DNA from: Acanthopleura granulata
Lineage: Eukaryota > Mollusca > Polyplacophora > Chitonida > Chitonidae
Assembly (NCBI GenBank): GCA_016165875.1
Contig: JABBOT010000007.1
Coordinates: forward strand, 6,419,245-6,483,244
Direction: 5' to 3'
DNA length: 64,000 nt
The translations under genes were made by a program, and so were the position numbers. Positions 35,313-47,500 of this stretch are shown piece by piece. Position 1 is the stretch's first letter. Every line of letters begins with the position of its first letter. The notes beneath the pieces are model-generated. The model saw only the letters and a list, made by a program, of their open reading frames with translations, did not search any database and was not told the DNA's origin.

Positions 35313-36224
35313 TGAGATGAACTTCATCAACTTCTGGTTCAAATGTACCCTTCAGCTAAACTCATTCTCTAATATTTTTAAGACGTTGTCCTATGCTGTG
35401 AGCTGTCGGTTCCGACCAGTCTACCGTCTATTATACAAAGTACATGACTGGTATATGACTGAACCTGTGTTAGTAAGAAACAGTAATACATGCTTGAGTT
35501 CTAACCTTTGCTATACAATTGACTTCACACGACACTTAATTTACTATCGAAATATCTACTTGATGGCCGCTAGTCTTGCCGAAGCGTCATTGGTTTCCAC
35601 TGCGATGGCTGAAGTACGTTTTGATCTATCCAAGAGCTGTACAACAGGAAATTAGAATGACGTCATGCTATAGAGTGAAAAGGAAATCCATGCCATTTGT
35701 CTGAAGAAATCAGTTGTTTTCTAGGGCAATTCTAATTCATGAATCAACAGGCTTTGTTGGTGGTGACATTAGCTAACACGATTGCATAACTTGAGAAGAT
35801 CACACTATCCCATTTCAGCACGAGAAAGGTCATTACATTGTACTACGTGTTGCCTTTCTTGCCTTAAATACATATTATCTGATCTGGAGATTAGGGTTTG
35901 CTATAACTTGCTGAAAGTTACTGTGAAAATGTTGCTTAAAGACCACTACTTTATATGCAGAGCCCGTGTATACTTGAAGAAAGAGATATTGAAATCCACC
36001 AGACGATCCTACTTACTTCGGTGGCCATTGTATAGCCCAAAAATTACATCATGCCTCACATCATATCGTGGCTTTTGACACCTTGGAGCATTTGAGTTTT
36101 GGAGAACCTTTACTTCGCGTCTTTAATTCCTACATCGTCGTCTTTAATCATCTACGACTATACCTCCACACCATTGCCTTTGCATTCTATATCAATAATA
36201 TTCTATATCATACTTGTGGCATTT

Positions 36225-36345
36225 TATGTTACCAATCTCAAATTCTGCATCATTGTTCGCATATTCTATGTCTTCGTGCTCTCATTCTGTATTATCATTC
36301 TCACGTTCTTCATTGCCATTCCCACATTCTAAATCCCCTTTCAAC
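36225..36345 (+). repeat. degenerate short tandem repeat (CATTCTGTATTATCATTCTC)
   Basis: About six loose units of 20-22 bases, rich in CATTCT and CAT. Confidence 0.45.
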
Positions 36346-36511
36346 ACAGACACATCCTACAACATTACTCCGTGCACTGCCCGGTTTTCTCCCACCACAA
36401 TACGAGACCTAGATTTTGTTTCCAAAACTACCACTTTGGCCTTTTCTCTCTGTCATTTGCATATGGGATTATAAAGTAAATGAACATGTGTAACAGCTGG
36501 ACAGCTCTTCA

Positions 36512-36770
36512 GTTATTTATTTGTTTATTTATTTATATCAATGGAGTTTTACGTCAAAGGTTTATCCTTTATATAGGACGGCGGCTAAGATTGTGGTGGA
36601 AAGAAAAACAAGGCAGAGCTCGTGGGAAACCCACGACCACCAGTGGTTTTTTGGCAGGCCTTCCCGGGTACGACATGCTGGAAAGGAGGCCAGCATGAGC
36701 TAGACTTCAAACAACAACAACCGCTTTGGTGAGGCTGCTGAGTTATTGTGCTGCGCTAGCAACTCGGCCG
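36512..36770 (-). mobile_element. tRNA-head SINE-like element (reverse), nearly full length
   Basis: The + strand starts with TTATTTGTTTATTTATTTAT and runs through AGAGCTCGTGGGAAACCCAC, GGAGGCCAGCATGAGCTAGA, CGCTTTGGTGAGGCTGC to TGCGCTAGCAACTCGGCC, the reversed A-box head. Confidence 0.85.
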
Positions 36771-37184
36771 ATTTTCATCGATTCCATATAAACGTATTTG
36801 CACTAGCTATAGTAAAGTACTTTTTATTGTTCATTTAATAATGCTGGATTTTGGATCAGCGAATCGGAATTTAAATAATTTCGCAAATCGCACCAATAAT
36901 TACATATAATTACAGACAGGAAACTCTGCAAGGAAAAAACACCCTCTATGGCATATTACGCAAATCGTTCACCTGATCAAAGCAGGTGAATAATTCATCC
37001 AGACTCCAAGCGTAATTTTCTGCCATTAGTCAGATGACAGTATGTTAGTTTGATCTACAAATGATACTCAGAAGGTACTCACTACAAATGTGCCTGCAGG
37101 TAAAAAAAGCTGTTCTTAAGAGTAGATCACACGGTAATGGATAGGGCAGAGCTGGTGAGGATATTTTATACCACCTTTGGACGG

Positions 37185-37490
37185 TGTTTTTTCAGACGAC
37201 GTTTGGACAACGTATGTCCTGTTCACACGACGTTTGGACGATATGTGTACTATATAGACGACGCTGGACGATAATTGCGCTGCTCAGACGACGTCTGAAC
37301 AATATATATGCTGTTCAGACAACGATTGGACGATATACGTGCTGTGCAGACGACACTGAATAATATACATTTGCTCTTCAGACGATGTTTGAACGATATA
37401 TGTGCAGTTCAGACGACGTTGGACACTATATATCTGCTCTTCAGATGAACTTGTACAGTGCATTTGCTGTTCAGACGGCACTGGAAACAG
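37185..37490 (+). repeat. minisatellite, about 34-bp unit (TTCAGACGACGTTTGGACGA)
   Basis: About nine units of CAGACGACG(T)TTGGACGATA followed by TATGTGCTGTT-like sequence. Confidence 0.88.
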
Positions 37491-37719
37491 ATCACAGCCC
37501 TGTGAACTGAACACAGTTTCGTGAATATCAAGTTTTTAATACCCGGAAAAGTTTTAGGAACATTGGATTCTTTGTAGGAACAGTTTCTTGGAAATAAAGG
37601 CTTGTATATATGGAGTATTGTTTTGACACCAACTTCACTAAAAACAAATGTTTTATAAATGGCAAATTCTGTATTGTCAAAGCTTTCGGGCATTTGGGCG
37701 TTAATACTGATTGTGGACA

Positions 37720-38180
37720 GCAGATATCAACTTCAGTCTAGTCAGCAGTGTATGGATATCATTTACTACACAGACAGTTGTTGTGCGGATATTGTGTCAA
37801 GTATAACAAGGCAGTTGTGTTAATATCGCTCTATGTACAGGCAGAAATCGTACGGGTCTCAACGTCAGTGTCTGTAAATAGGAATTGTATGGATATCAAC
37901 TTTTGTACCGATAATATAGTTTGTGTAGACAGCTGTTGTATGGAAAAAAGTTTCTGTGTAAACAACAGTTGTATGGAAAGAATCCTCTGTGTTGACAGCA
38001 GTTGTGTTGATACAAGCTTCGGCGTATCTGATGATCATATGGATATCAACTTTTCTGTAGGTATTACTTATATATGGGTATCAACTACTCTGCAGACAAC
38101 AGTTGCACGAAGATCAACTTTTGTGTAGGTAGAAAATGTGCATATGCATACGAACTTCTGTTAAGGTAGCAATTTTATAT
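37720..38180 (+). repeat. minisatellite, about 36-bp unit (TATGGATATCAACTTCTGTG)
   Basis: About twelve degenerate units with GTATGGATATCAACTT, CTGTGTAGACA and CAGTTGT. Because the unit is near a multiple of three, a 126-codon Cys-rich frame is open (37748-38128); no start context or splice support, so I treat it as repeat. Confidence 0.85.
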
Positions 38181-38189
38181 GGATAGTAA

Positions 38190-41100
38190 TTTCTGTAAGT
38201 GTGACATGGTATAGTGTCTTTCGGCTGGCGCAAATAACCCTATGAAATATACGTGAATATGTTGTGAAGTTACAACTGAAATGAGCGAACGTTGTTTGAC
38301 GCTGGTGTTTGTACAGTAGATTTGTCTTCTTAAATTATTAATCCAGTTTATACATGTAGTGTAATGGCGAAAACGCACAGTTCTTACTCGTGTTACACAC
38401 TTTTTAAAGTATGACTGTTTTCACTTTATCTTTATACAGAAGCTACAGCAGTCCATGCACCAAGCAAATCATATCCAGAATGAATTTAGGAGGTCGTAAG
38501 ACATAAACAAACGTATGTTTTTCAAATATAACGAAACAAACACTGCAACAGAGTCACTTTAGCCCATTTGAATATCAATTTTTCGTTTGGAAGAAATTTT
38601 CTCCAGTTAGGCATGAAACTGTTTAAAAAATATTAAGACGTAAATCTGACTACAATGCGCTTTTGGGTAACAGTCCTATTTCGTATGTAATAGAACATTT
38701 CCAGCAGTTTTGAAAGCTTCTATACAAGTATGTAGGCCTATTAATTCTACAAAAAAGTCGGTACGTCAATGTATATAAAACATTTACACATTTGACTCAC
38801 TTGTGGCAGGATTTTCCAGCTGCCGTTTCAGTTTACTCAAACAGTATACAAACACCTTATGCATAATTTAATATTTTGCACTGGAAAATACACGAAAGAC
38901 TATATACTGCGCATATCGTATATACCGTATAAATTATATGTATTGAGACAAATATATTTCCTTCTCTGATATAACAGTCTTCTTGTCCATATAGTGCTTA
39001 ATATATGTGGTAAACAATCTGATATTTCGGGGATTCAATAGTAAGCAGTGGATGCGTAAAATATCAAACACATGAAGCAATGTAAATATGATATGGTTGT
39101 TGTCGTAGTGAATGATTGCTATGTAGATTAATTACTATTTTGCAATGTTAATTACATAGCTAAAATTGAAACACCAAGTAAGGATAACTTGTTACCTGGC
39201 CGTTTAGCTCGTTGTCGGACACAGTGTCGATATATTTCTCACCCTGAACAGGTAGAAGGCGCCATGTCATACGTGCATGGTACACGTAGCGGCCATGTTT
39301 GTTTTCACTATAAATCTCTAATGAATTAGTTTGTTTTTATTTGAAGATGTACACATGCTTTAGGCCACAAAAATATAAATTAGGAAACCGTCTTTGTGAT
39401 TATTGTCGATGACATATGTGAAATCAAACGAAATATGATCTACGGTCATTCTAATGATAGACTAAGTGTAACTGCATTTTGATGTAGAGAGTGCTTCCTG
39501 AAGTGTATAAAGGCGGGTAATTCAAGTAACCCGGAGACTTGACCAAAATATTAGCTGAGTCCACACCTTGACTTCTCCTAAATGACCTGACCACGGATTG
39601 GAATATGGCCACCTGAGGTATGATAAAACCTTTGTCATTACCTTACAATCCGTTTTAACGTGGAATTATAAGGTTAAACGTTCTGCCTGAATGTCAGTTT
39701 TAACCCTCTGTAAACATGGGTCCCCAGTGCTCTTATGAAATCATGGGGTTACTACTGAAACATGCAGATAATGAGGAAATTACTATTACTGTCTTTACTT
39801 ACACAGGTCTGAAAATTCATGAGGTCACACCGAGAAATCACCTGGTACTAGTGCAGGTCAGACAGTTTGTGTACTCCCATGATGTTGATGGTCACCTTCC
39901 AGAAATGATTAGATCATCATAGAGCTGTGGATATACAAGATACTTTGTGCTCCTTTTGTTGTGTCATTGGTTAACCCCAAGAAAGCTTGGGTAGTAGATG
40001 AATCCACTGATCTATGATTCACAGCAATTGCTCACGCCTACCCTAAGAAACCATTGGGTACTGAATTTACAGGCTTGTACACAAAAAGAAAGCACATACA
40101 GAGGTAATAATTTTGGAATGAGAGAAATCTTCTGAATTTAAAACACCTGCAAACAGATCCCATTTTATCATCTTGAATAAAATGTTGTTTGTTATGTTTC
40201 AGCTGAAGATTACTGTGTTGAGTCGTTCACTTCATAGTTCTCTCGCTGCCTTATAATCAGGATTCATACGCTCTTATCACAGACTGGTGAATAGCCTATG
40301 CGAGGTACTTGCTATGGTTGTTGCTGTACACACACTTGGTATAATGAACGATTGATTCGTGCATGTATACTTCCCTACAGCTTCAGCCAGGCTTTAACTC
40401 TACAATATTATACATTATATACCTTAGTATAGATCTTTTAAAAAAAGTAGGATAAATAACAAGCGAACTATTGACATAAAGTACACAAAATCATTTAAAT
40501 TATAGGTCTTCGTTTACTATCAGTTATCAAAATATATTTTACTGTTTTAGATCTATCCTCTATTAATTCTAATAAATAAAAAAATTTATATATAAATAGC
40601 CGTCAGCGTGAGATAATCCGGTTCCCTTGAGACAAGGCTAGCTAATGTTATTAGATGTATACATCTTGTCAGGGCCAGAATCTACCGCCTGGTCTCGTGC
40701 AAGGGTGTAATTAATGCATGTTACCAAGCTTCAAACGATGATCCGCCTTTAATCCCCTGCTGGTGAGTATGACACTAACAAATGGCGGTCCACGCCGAGC
40801 TTGGAGTCAGCCTAATATTAAGTAGGCTTGGCGTCCCTTTTTGCTGCAAGCATGTTTAATAATCTGGTCACATCCGTTTCAAGCCCATAGAGAAAAAAAA
40901 TATATATGACAAATTTGTAGATGAAAACTAATGGGGATTGTATTAACAGCAGTGCATGTGATACAGAGCACTTGAATAGCCTTGATCTGATGTGATGTGG
41001 CCCATGGTTTTCAGGTAAGCCTTTAACTGTGTGTTTGCCACCTGAAAAAATAGTCAACTCTCTTGAGGTAGTATCATGTTTCTAGATTTGCTAGCAACCG

Positions 41101-41470
41101 GAGGAACACTCCTTGTTGTCAATGGCTGGTGACGTGGTGTAGTTGAACACAGCAATCCTAGAGCTGGATACAGGGATGTGTACAAGCCAAGCGTTTCCAT
41201 GGTGACTCTCGGGAAATATTCCAAGTAACGGCACATGTCCGAGATGCAGCCAGCGGATTGGCGGAAATCATGTTGCTGGCTGACGTAGGCAGAGCATAAG
41301 TTATAAGATATAAAGTCTTTGGTTAGCAACCCCGTCATTTCTCTCTAGGATTGCAGAACTTGATGAGTGCGGGTTACAGCGTTGGACATTGTTTTTTTTT
41401 TCTATTTCTAAGCAAACAAACTGTGTTGTAGCTGATACTTTTGAAACAAAAACGTGCCCAATTATCAAAT
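38190..41470. other. interval without supported gene; flank of the LU-mucin first exon
   Basis: AT-rich. Short frames at 39716 and, reversed, 41054-41338 show no recognisable motif. The last few hundred bases would hold the promoter and 5' untranslated region if the exon at 41475 is right; no TATA box stands out. Confidence 0.4.
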
Positions 41471-41474
41471 CTGA

Positions 41475-41511
41475 ATGGAGAATGCCATGGCGTTTTTCGC
41501 TAAATTTGCAG
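41475..41511 (+). CDS. LU-mucin gene, predicted exon 1 (signal peptide start)
   Basis: An in-frame TGA at 41472 is followed by ATG at 41475 (MENA) and ATG at 41487 in GCCATGG context. The reading MAFFAKFA-G ends in phase 1 at a strong donor GTAAGA, exactly what the phase-1 exon at 48140 needs; joined, they make a textbook signal peptide. The 6.6 kb intron leaves room for another first exon, so this is a best candidate. Confidence 0.5.
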
Positions 41512-44500
41512 GTAAGAAAACTTAATCTTCTCCTTTCAGTGGACATGGTAAAGATGGAAATTAGCGGAATGTATCAAATGTGCAGCTGCTGATGGAATAG
41601 TTCGTGCTCAAGTCCTATTTCCTGATCACTGTTTAAAAAGTGCGTTGTTTTCTAAAGATGCTGTTTAGGAAAAAAGCAAAAACATGTAATATATCGAAGA
41701 AATTATTTTGTGTTTAATTGTTAGATGCAGCAATTAACTTTGGTGTTAACCGCCGAATTCATACATATTCGTAGATCATCCATACTCGTATCGACATCTA
41801 TTCTCTCATGCAGGTTACTAAAGGCGGTTGTCTCTTTTTTTGACGTTTAGATGTTTTCATTCTCTTGAGAGAAAAAACCTTGAAAGCCTTGGTTCTAATA
41901 TGTTCTTCTCACATGCAGTATGACGTTAAAACTCATTCATTTGTTTTATTTATGCATTCTATCATGTTAACTTGTATGCCAAAAGTCTTGTATATCTATC
42001 ATAGCCCATTTCACTGTGAATTCTCAAACATTAACTAATCTTTAACAACAACAACAACAGAAAACAATTGGTAGAAAAATATAACATTGTGACAATAAGA
42101 AACGAGTTATCCCTATACGTATACCATCGTCATGTGGTGTGATAGGACATTTCGTAGTTTCTTGCCAACAGCAGAAATTCCGCGTGATTTCACCACACAT
42201 GTAGTTAGTGCGAATGTCAACTTGCAACAGCGTCTGTTTAAAAACAGGAAACCTGGTCATAATTTCACAAAGCTGGTTACATGACTAAAGTTCAAATTTG
42301 AATACCGATTTAAGCCTCTATTTTTGACAACTTGATTCGAAAATGGGAACACACATGCTTAAACCCGTCTCTCCAAGATACTGACATGGCCTCATGACAT
42401 AGTCTCACGTTCAGGATCATGAAATGTCTCACTTAGTTCTATTTTCAAAACAATTTCTTGCTCTTAATCTTTGACTCACCTTAGTTGGGAATTTTTATTT
42501 TGTAGTACTAAAATAAGGCTAGTTTCTTGGCCAAACTGAAAATCAGCGTTTAAGGTTCAACACCATATGTTAAGGAATAATGGACATGCAAACTTGTAAA
42601 GTATATCTCGTGTATTAGAAGAAAAGTCCCCTTTGTGCGAGAAAATGTGCTCCATTATTCAATCAGTGCTTGTTTAATAATAATCATGTTTGTTGATCCT
42701 CAAGGGCGCAGTTTGCCACTTTATTTGTTAATAGAATAAAGTTTTCCGAAAGCTTGCATAACATGTGAAACGTAATTTTTGTCGTGCTGCTTACCACAAT
42801 AATGCTGGTTTAAGGGGATGTGTGTTACAAAATATATTGGATTCTTGTTTTCGATACATTACCTCTACAAAAGGAAGTAATGCTTTTGTCGGCCTACATT
42901 TGGCTATTCGATTGTCTGTCTGTTAGCACCTTTACGGAAGAGGCAATGGTCTGAATACGATGAAATTTTATCGACAGCTTGCCAAGAATCAGTCCATAAA
43001 ATTTTGCTAATACTATGGAGCTGGATTCAGATTCTTAACCTTTAATTACGACTGCATACATGGAATGATTTGCGCTGATGCGGTAAGATTTGTTTCAGGG
43101 ATTCAGGTTGTTCTCTTCAAAAATTTTCCGTCTATAGAAAACTGTAATTACCACAATGCTGTGACCTAAAATCTAAGGATTCTACATAAATAATTCCCTA
43201 CAGCTTTAAAAACTAAACGTGCATTTTTCAGTGGACATAGCTGCAGTGCACAAATTCAGACCAGCACGTTTATTCAGGACACACAAGGCACTTTATTACA
43301 GCTGCATATCCAATATATAGAAACCATTGTTTTGTTATCCATGAATTCTTCATAACATCAGCAAACCATAAGTCAGAGCCAATACCATTGATCGTCACAG
43401 CGATAGAGCGTGCGAGTACGTCATCGTCATCGTGGACGTGAACGTGGTTCAAGCTGTACAAAGAATAAGCTGTACCAAAATAATTATTAACTTCGTTCGA
43501 TCTGTTTCTCAACCATCGCTAGAGTAATGACCTTACATTCACACATCAATGTTAATGCACAATGATATTTTCACAATTACTACATGTACTTCTTGTCGTT
43601 ACGATTAAATGCACCAGTTCTGATGAGCATTAGTCATTTGAAATTATAGCCTAAGTTTGTATACATGTGAAACAACAACAACATCAGTCACAGCTCCATG
43701 ATAGGACGAACTTATTCATTCGGTAAACATACATACGAACTCAAAGGTTAAGAAATTAAAAAATATGAAACTCACAACAATTCTACGCGTAGTCTGGGGT
43801 CCACAATAATCAGAACTCTCGTGTTTATAAACATTTAACTTCGATAAACTTGGTAGGGACTCTCCACTCATTCCAAGAAACAACCACCTCCCCCCCCTCC
43901 CCTCTCTAAAACTCGCAACACCATCCTATCGCAGGACCCTTATTGTTAGGTCTTTTAGGAAGGGAGGAACCGGGTGAAACAAAAACCTGAGCTTGCACAA
44001 TCTATCATAACTATGACAAAAGAGCATGCATATCTCACAAAAGCACGGCTCTCAGTGTTGGGTTAACGATTCCGGCGTCTAAACTGGTCAGAAAATAATA
44101 TTCTTCTTTAAAAAGTCTGTCGGTGACACACGAGTAACACATGATGAATGGTCTCCTCGGTGTAGCAAGCATCAAAACAAGTCTGAATCGAATATCTTGA
44201 ATCTTTTTAAGTAGCTATTAACTGGGAGATGTCCTGACCGAAGTCGGAAACAAAAGATTTCTGCTTTTTTATTTGAAAAGGAAAAATGGAAGCTCTTATG
44301 GAATTTTACGACTTGACTCTGATCTGTCTGATACGCGAATAACTTGATTTAGCGTAATGCAAAAGCATAGATATTCCGAAAAAAAACTAAGTCCTAAGTC
44401 GCATGGTTGACGTTTCATTGTTTCCACAAAATTTTATCTGTCATCTTCAGCATAATACAAAATTTTGTCGAAATATTGAAAGGTCAAGCATGCAACTTCC

Positions 44501-47500
44501 CAGTTTTTTTTCGGAGTATCTATGCTTCTGCATTATACTACGCCTGTTGGTGGATCAACAAAGACTTTTTGTCTGGATTCATGACATGGGTGGCTACATG
44601 AACAAGGTCAGAGGTTTCACAAAAATGTGCATGATTCTTTCTTTTATTTGTTTATTTATTTCATTGGTGTTTTACACCGTATACTCAAGAATATTTCACT
44701 TATACGACGACCGCCTGTATTATATGGGGGGGGGGGGGAACCGGGCCACATGGTTCATGTCTATCGTAAAGTAACATTATGTAGTAGCCTACCGGTTTGC
44801 GTTAAAACATGGGGACTAAGATGGGTGAAACCGTTTGTTTTAGCGACGACCCTCATCTATGTTTCAATCATTTCTGCCATTTTAAACATTTGTAAGGGTG
44901 TAATTTTGGCAAGTGATCGCATAATATCACCTGAATGTCTGCCTCGGCCTTCCTTGCTAACAATCATTTAGATACTTCCATACATCGACCCGGAGACTGC
45001 ATAGGTGAATAACCCGTAAATGACAGCTCTACTCTAGATACAGTAGCAGACAATTGCTGTATTTTTTTCCTTTATCCCCTAAAGGAGGTATGTTTAATTT
45101 CGGACACGTTTTCCATCCAGAAGTGCAAAGTTTATTTATGCTCCCCAAGAAAAGTCCCGCGTATAAATAGTTGGCGGCAAAAGGATCTTCAGAACAGCAG
45201 GCCTACACTACGCTAACATTGTGAACTACCAATATACGGAATTTTGCTTGACTAGTTAGGAGCTCGAGCCTTATACCTTCACAATATTATTAAGAATTAG
45301 CGTTTAAGTTTAAACGTAAGTTCAGAAATAGTACCACAAGTTAAGACTATATGTGAATCTGACTTAAGCCTGAGATAACTTCATGATATTGCGGCCAGAT
45401 ATATGGATGAAAGTTCAAACATAACATTGTTTCATCGTGAATGAGCTTAATGAGTCTCATGCTTCATTTCTTGATTAATTAGTGCTGAATTTAATGTAAA
45501 GCAGATTTATCTTATTAAGATCTACAGATCTGATTGTTGATTGGGGCCCTACATTTGTTTCGCGAAGCCTCCGTGTTCGAATATATTTGATGCGCATAGT
45601 TCATACGCTCATATCAGCGGCCAGGTATATTGGGTAGAGGAAACCAACCCGAGACCGGCGTGGGGAGACCACAGAACATTGCCAGGTAGCTATATGTGAT
45701 AAACCTCCTTACCTAGAGCCGCAGTCGTGCGTTATAAATGAAAATATATTTGTTCGTAAATTAACATAATACTAATTTCATTACAAAAACGCTTTTCTGG
45801 TTGTGTAACAAAAGGTAGCAGTCTCGTTCACTTTTAGCCTACTATAATAGCAAAAGCACCTGCATGGCAACCCAGAAAAGCGGCCGGTGTTTTGCCCACA
45901 CTAATCATCGCTTGGTGCCATAAATCATTGTCTGTTTACAAACCCTTTTATTGTGTTTGTTCAGCAGCGTGCAACCTTCTGCTTCAGTCGAGACTGACGA
46001 AGGTAATGTGATCTAAAATCGAACTTCATAGCTCCGTAATTTGCGCGTGGATATCTGTAATGGGGGAATGTTTAGTTTCGTGGATATCGTATCAATCGCG
46101 CGAGATTCGCTACAATGGCCCCGGCCGTGGGTAAAGGCCGGGTGGTAGGGTCAGCCTGCGCAAGGGCTGGGAATCTTTGCCTGCTGCTTATACCAACCAT
46201 AAGAGAACAATAATTGTCGGTAGTAAACAATACAGTAGTGTTTCTCTGCCCCACTGATGCCTCCTGAATAAAATGCTACTTTTTCATCCATTTAACAAGA
46301 GTATATGAGGTATACGCTACAGATGAAAGGCAGCTGGGTAAGGCGCGTGCTTCGATACGGACAGAGACAATCTTATGGATGAAACTATACAAGAGGAAGT
46401 CACAAAAGATGGAATTACTTCTTCCATCCGAGCAAACTTTTGACAGACTGGAGTAACAGTAGATTTTTGGGTCGGTCTATTGTAATTCGGATTTGCGCCG
46501 TAATCAAAGGAAAAATAGGTTGGTAAAGTCTCCCGAAATCCGCCTTTCGGCAGAAACATGTAAATGACCTATCTTTTGATCCAAAAATGTCTCAAGTGCA
46601 TGGGAGTGCAGCGTTACAATACTAAGCCAGAAACTTGGCAGTCAAAAGGACTAGCTAATAAAAAGATGCAATTTTAACACACCACTATATAAAAAACACA
46701 TTTTCAGTACATTTCTCTGTTGTAATTAGTGAATTGAGATTCGCATTATTTTAGATTCGAACACATTAACACCAGTGTTAGGGGATGAAGACGTCGTTCA
46801 ATATTACGTCCCCATATGGTAAAACGTGCTTTGCGTCACACGTTCGTCTGTGAAATGACCTTATCTAAACCTAATAATAAATGAGGCGACATCAAATAAG
46901 GCTTTGTGCAAATATTGCGGAAACATGTCTCATTATTATTGCAGGTTTTGCCTCAAGCAATATAGGGGAATGATGCGGGCTTTCTTTTCACGACCGTTAT
47001 ATATACATTTACATATGTATGGTTACTGTCTTGAGGGTATAAACATACAGCCCACGTATATCTGAAAACAATCATCTGAAATAAACGTTTCCACTCTCGC
47101 CCCTTCTCTTGCCCCTCTTCTCTATTGATTTGGATATACGTAGTCAGGTGGTTTTGGATCTAAATTGGGGTTAATTTACAATTCAGTTTGCCAGGAGCAT
47201 TCAATGTGCCTCAAACTCCGTGATATTCATAAATTTATAAATTCTATATGTTTAGCTCACACAGTATATTCGGAAGTTACCCAAATCTCCGAAATCACGA
47301 AGTATCATTTACTGTATTGTGGTTTCTAAGTTCTTGTTTGTCTTTCTCTGAATGATCAGAACATTTTGGTTGTAAATCACTTGGTACATTGAGTTCGTGG
47401 CTAGATTTACATTAGCTTATAGATTCACTTTGGTCTAGATTCTCTAGTTTCTTGATTCACTGAATGTCCTTTGATCTCTAGATTCAGCTGTTCACTGGAT

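Noticed and set aside
35317..35655. 112-codon forward frame
   Set aside because: No recognisable domain, unusual residue mix, AT-rich codons; looks like chance.
37185..37490. CRISPR-like array
   Set aside because: Units are contiguous and degenerate with no constant repeat/unique spacer pattern, and the DNA is animal.
41054..41338. Reverse-strand 94-codon frame near the LU-mucin first exon
   Set aside because: No motif, no splice partner; possibly chance or a divergent transcript.
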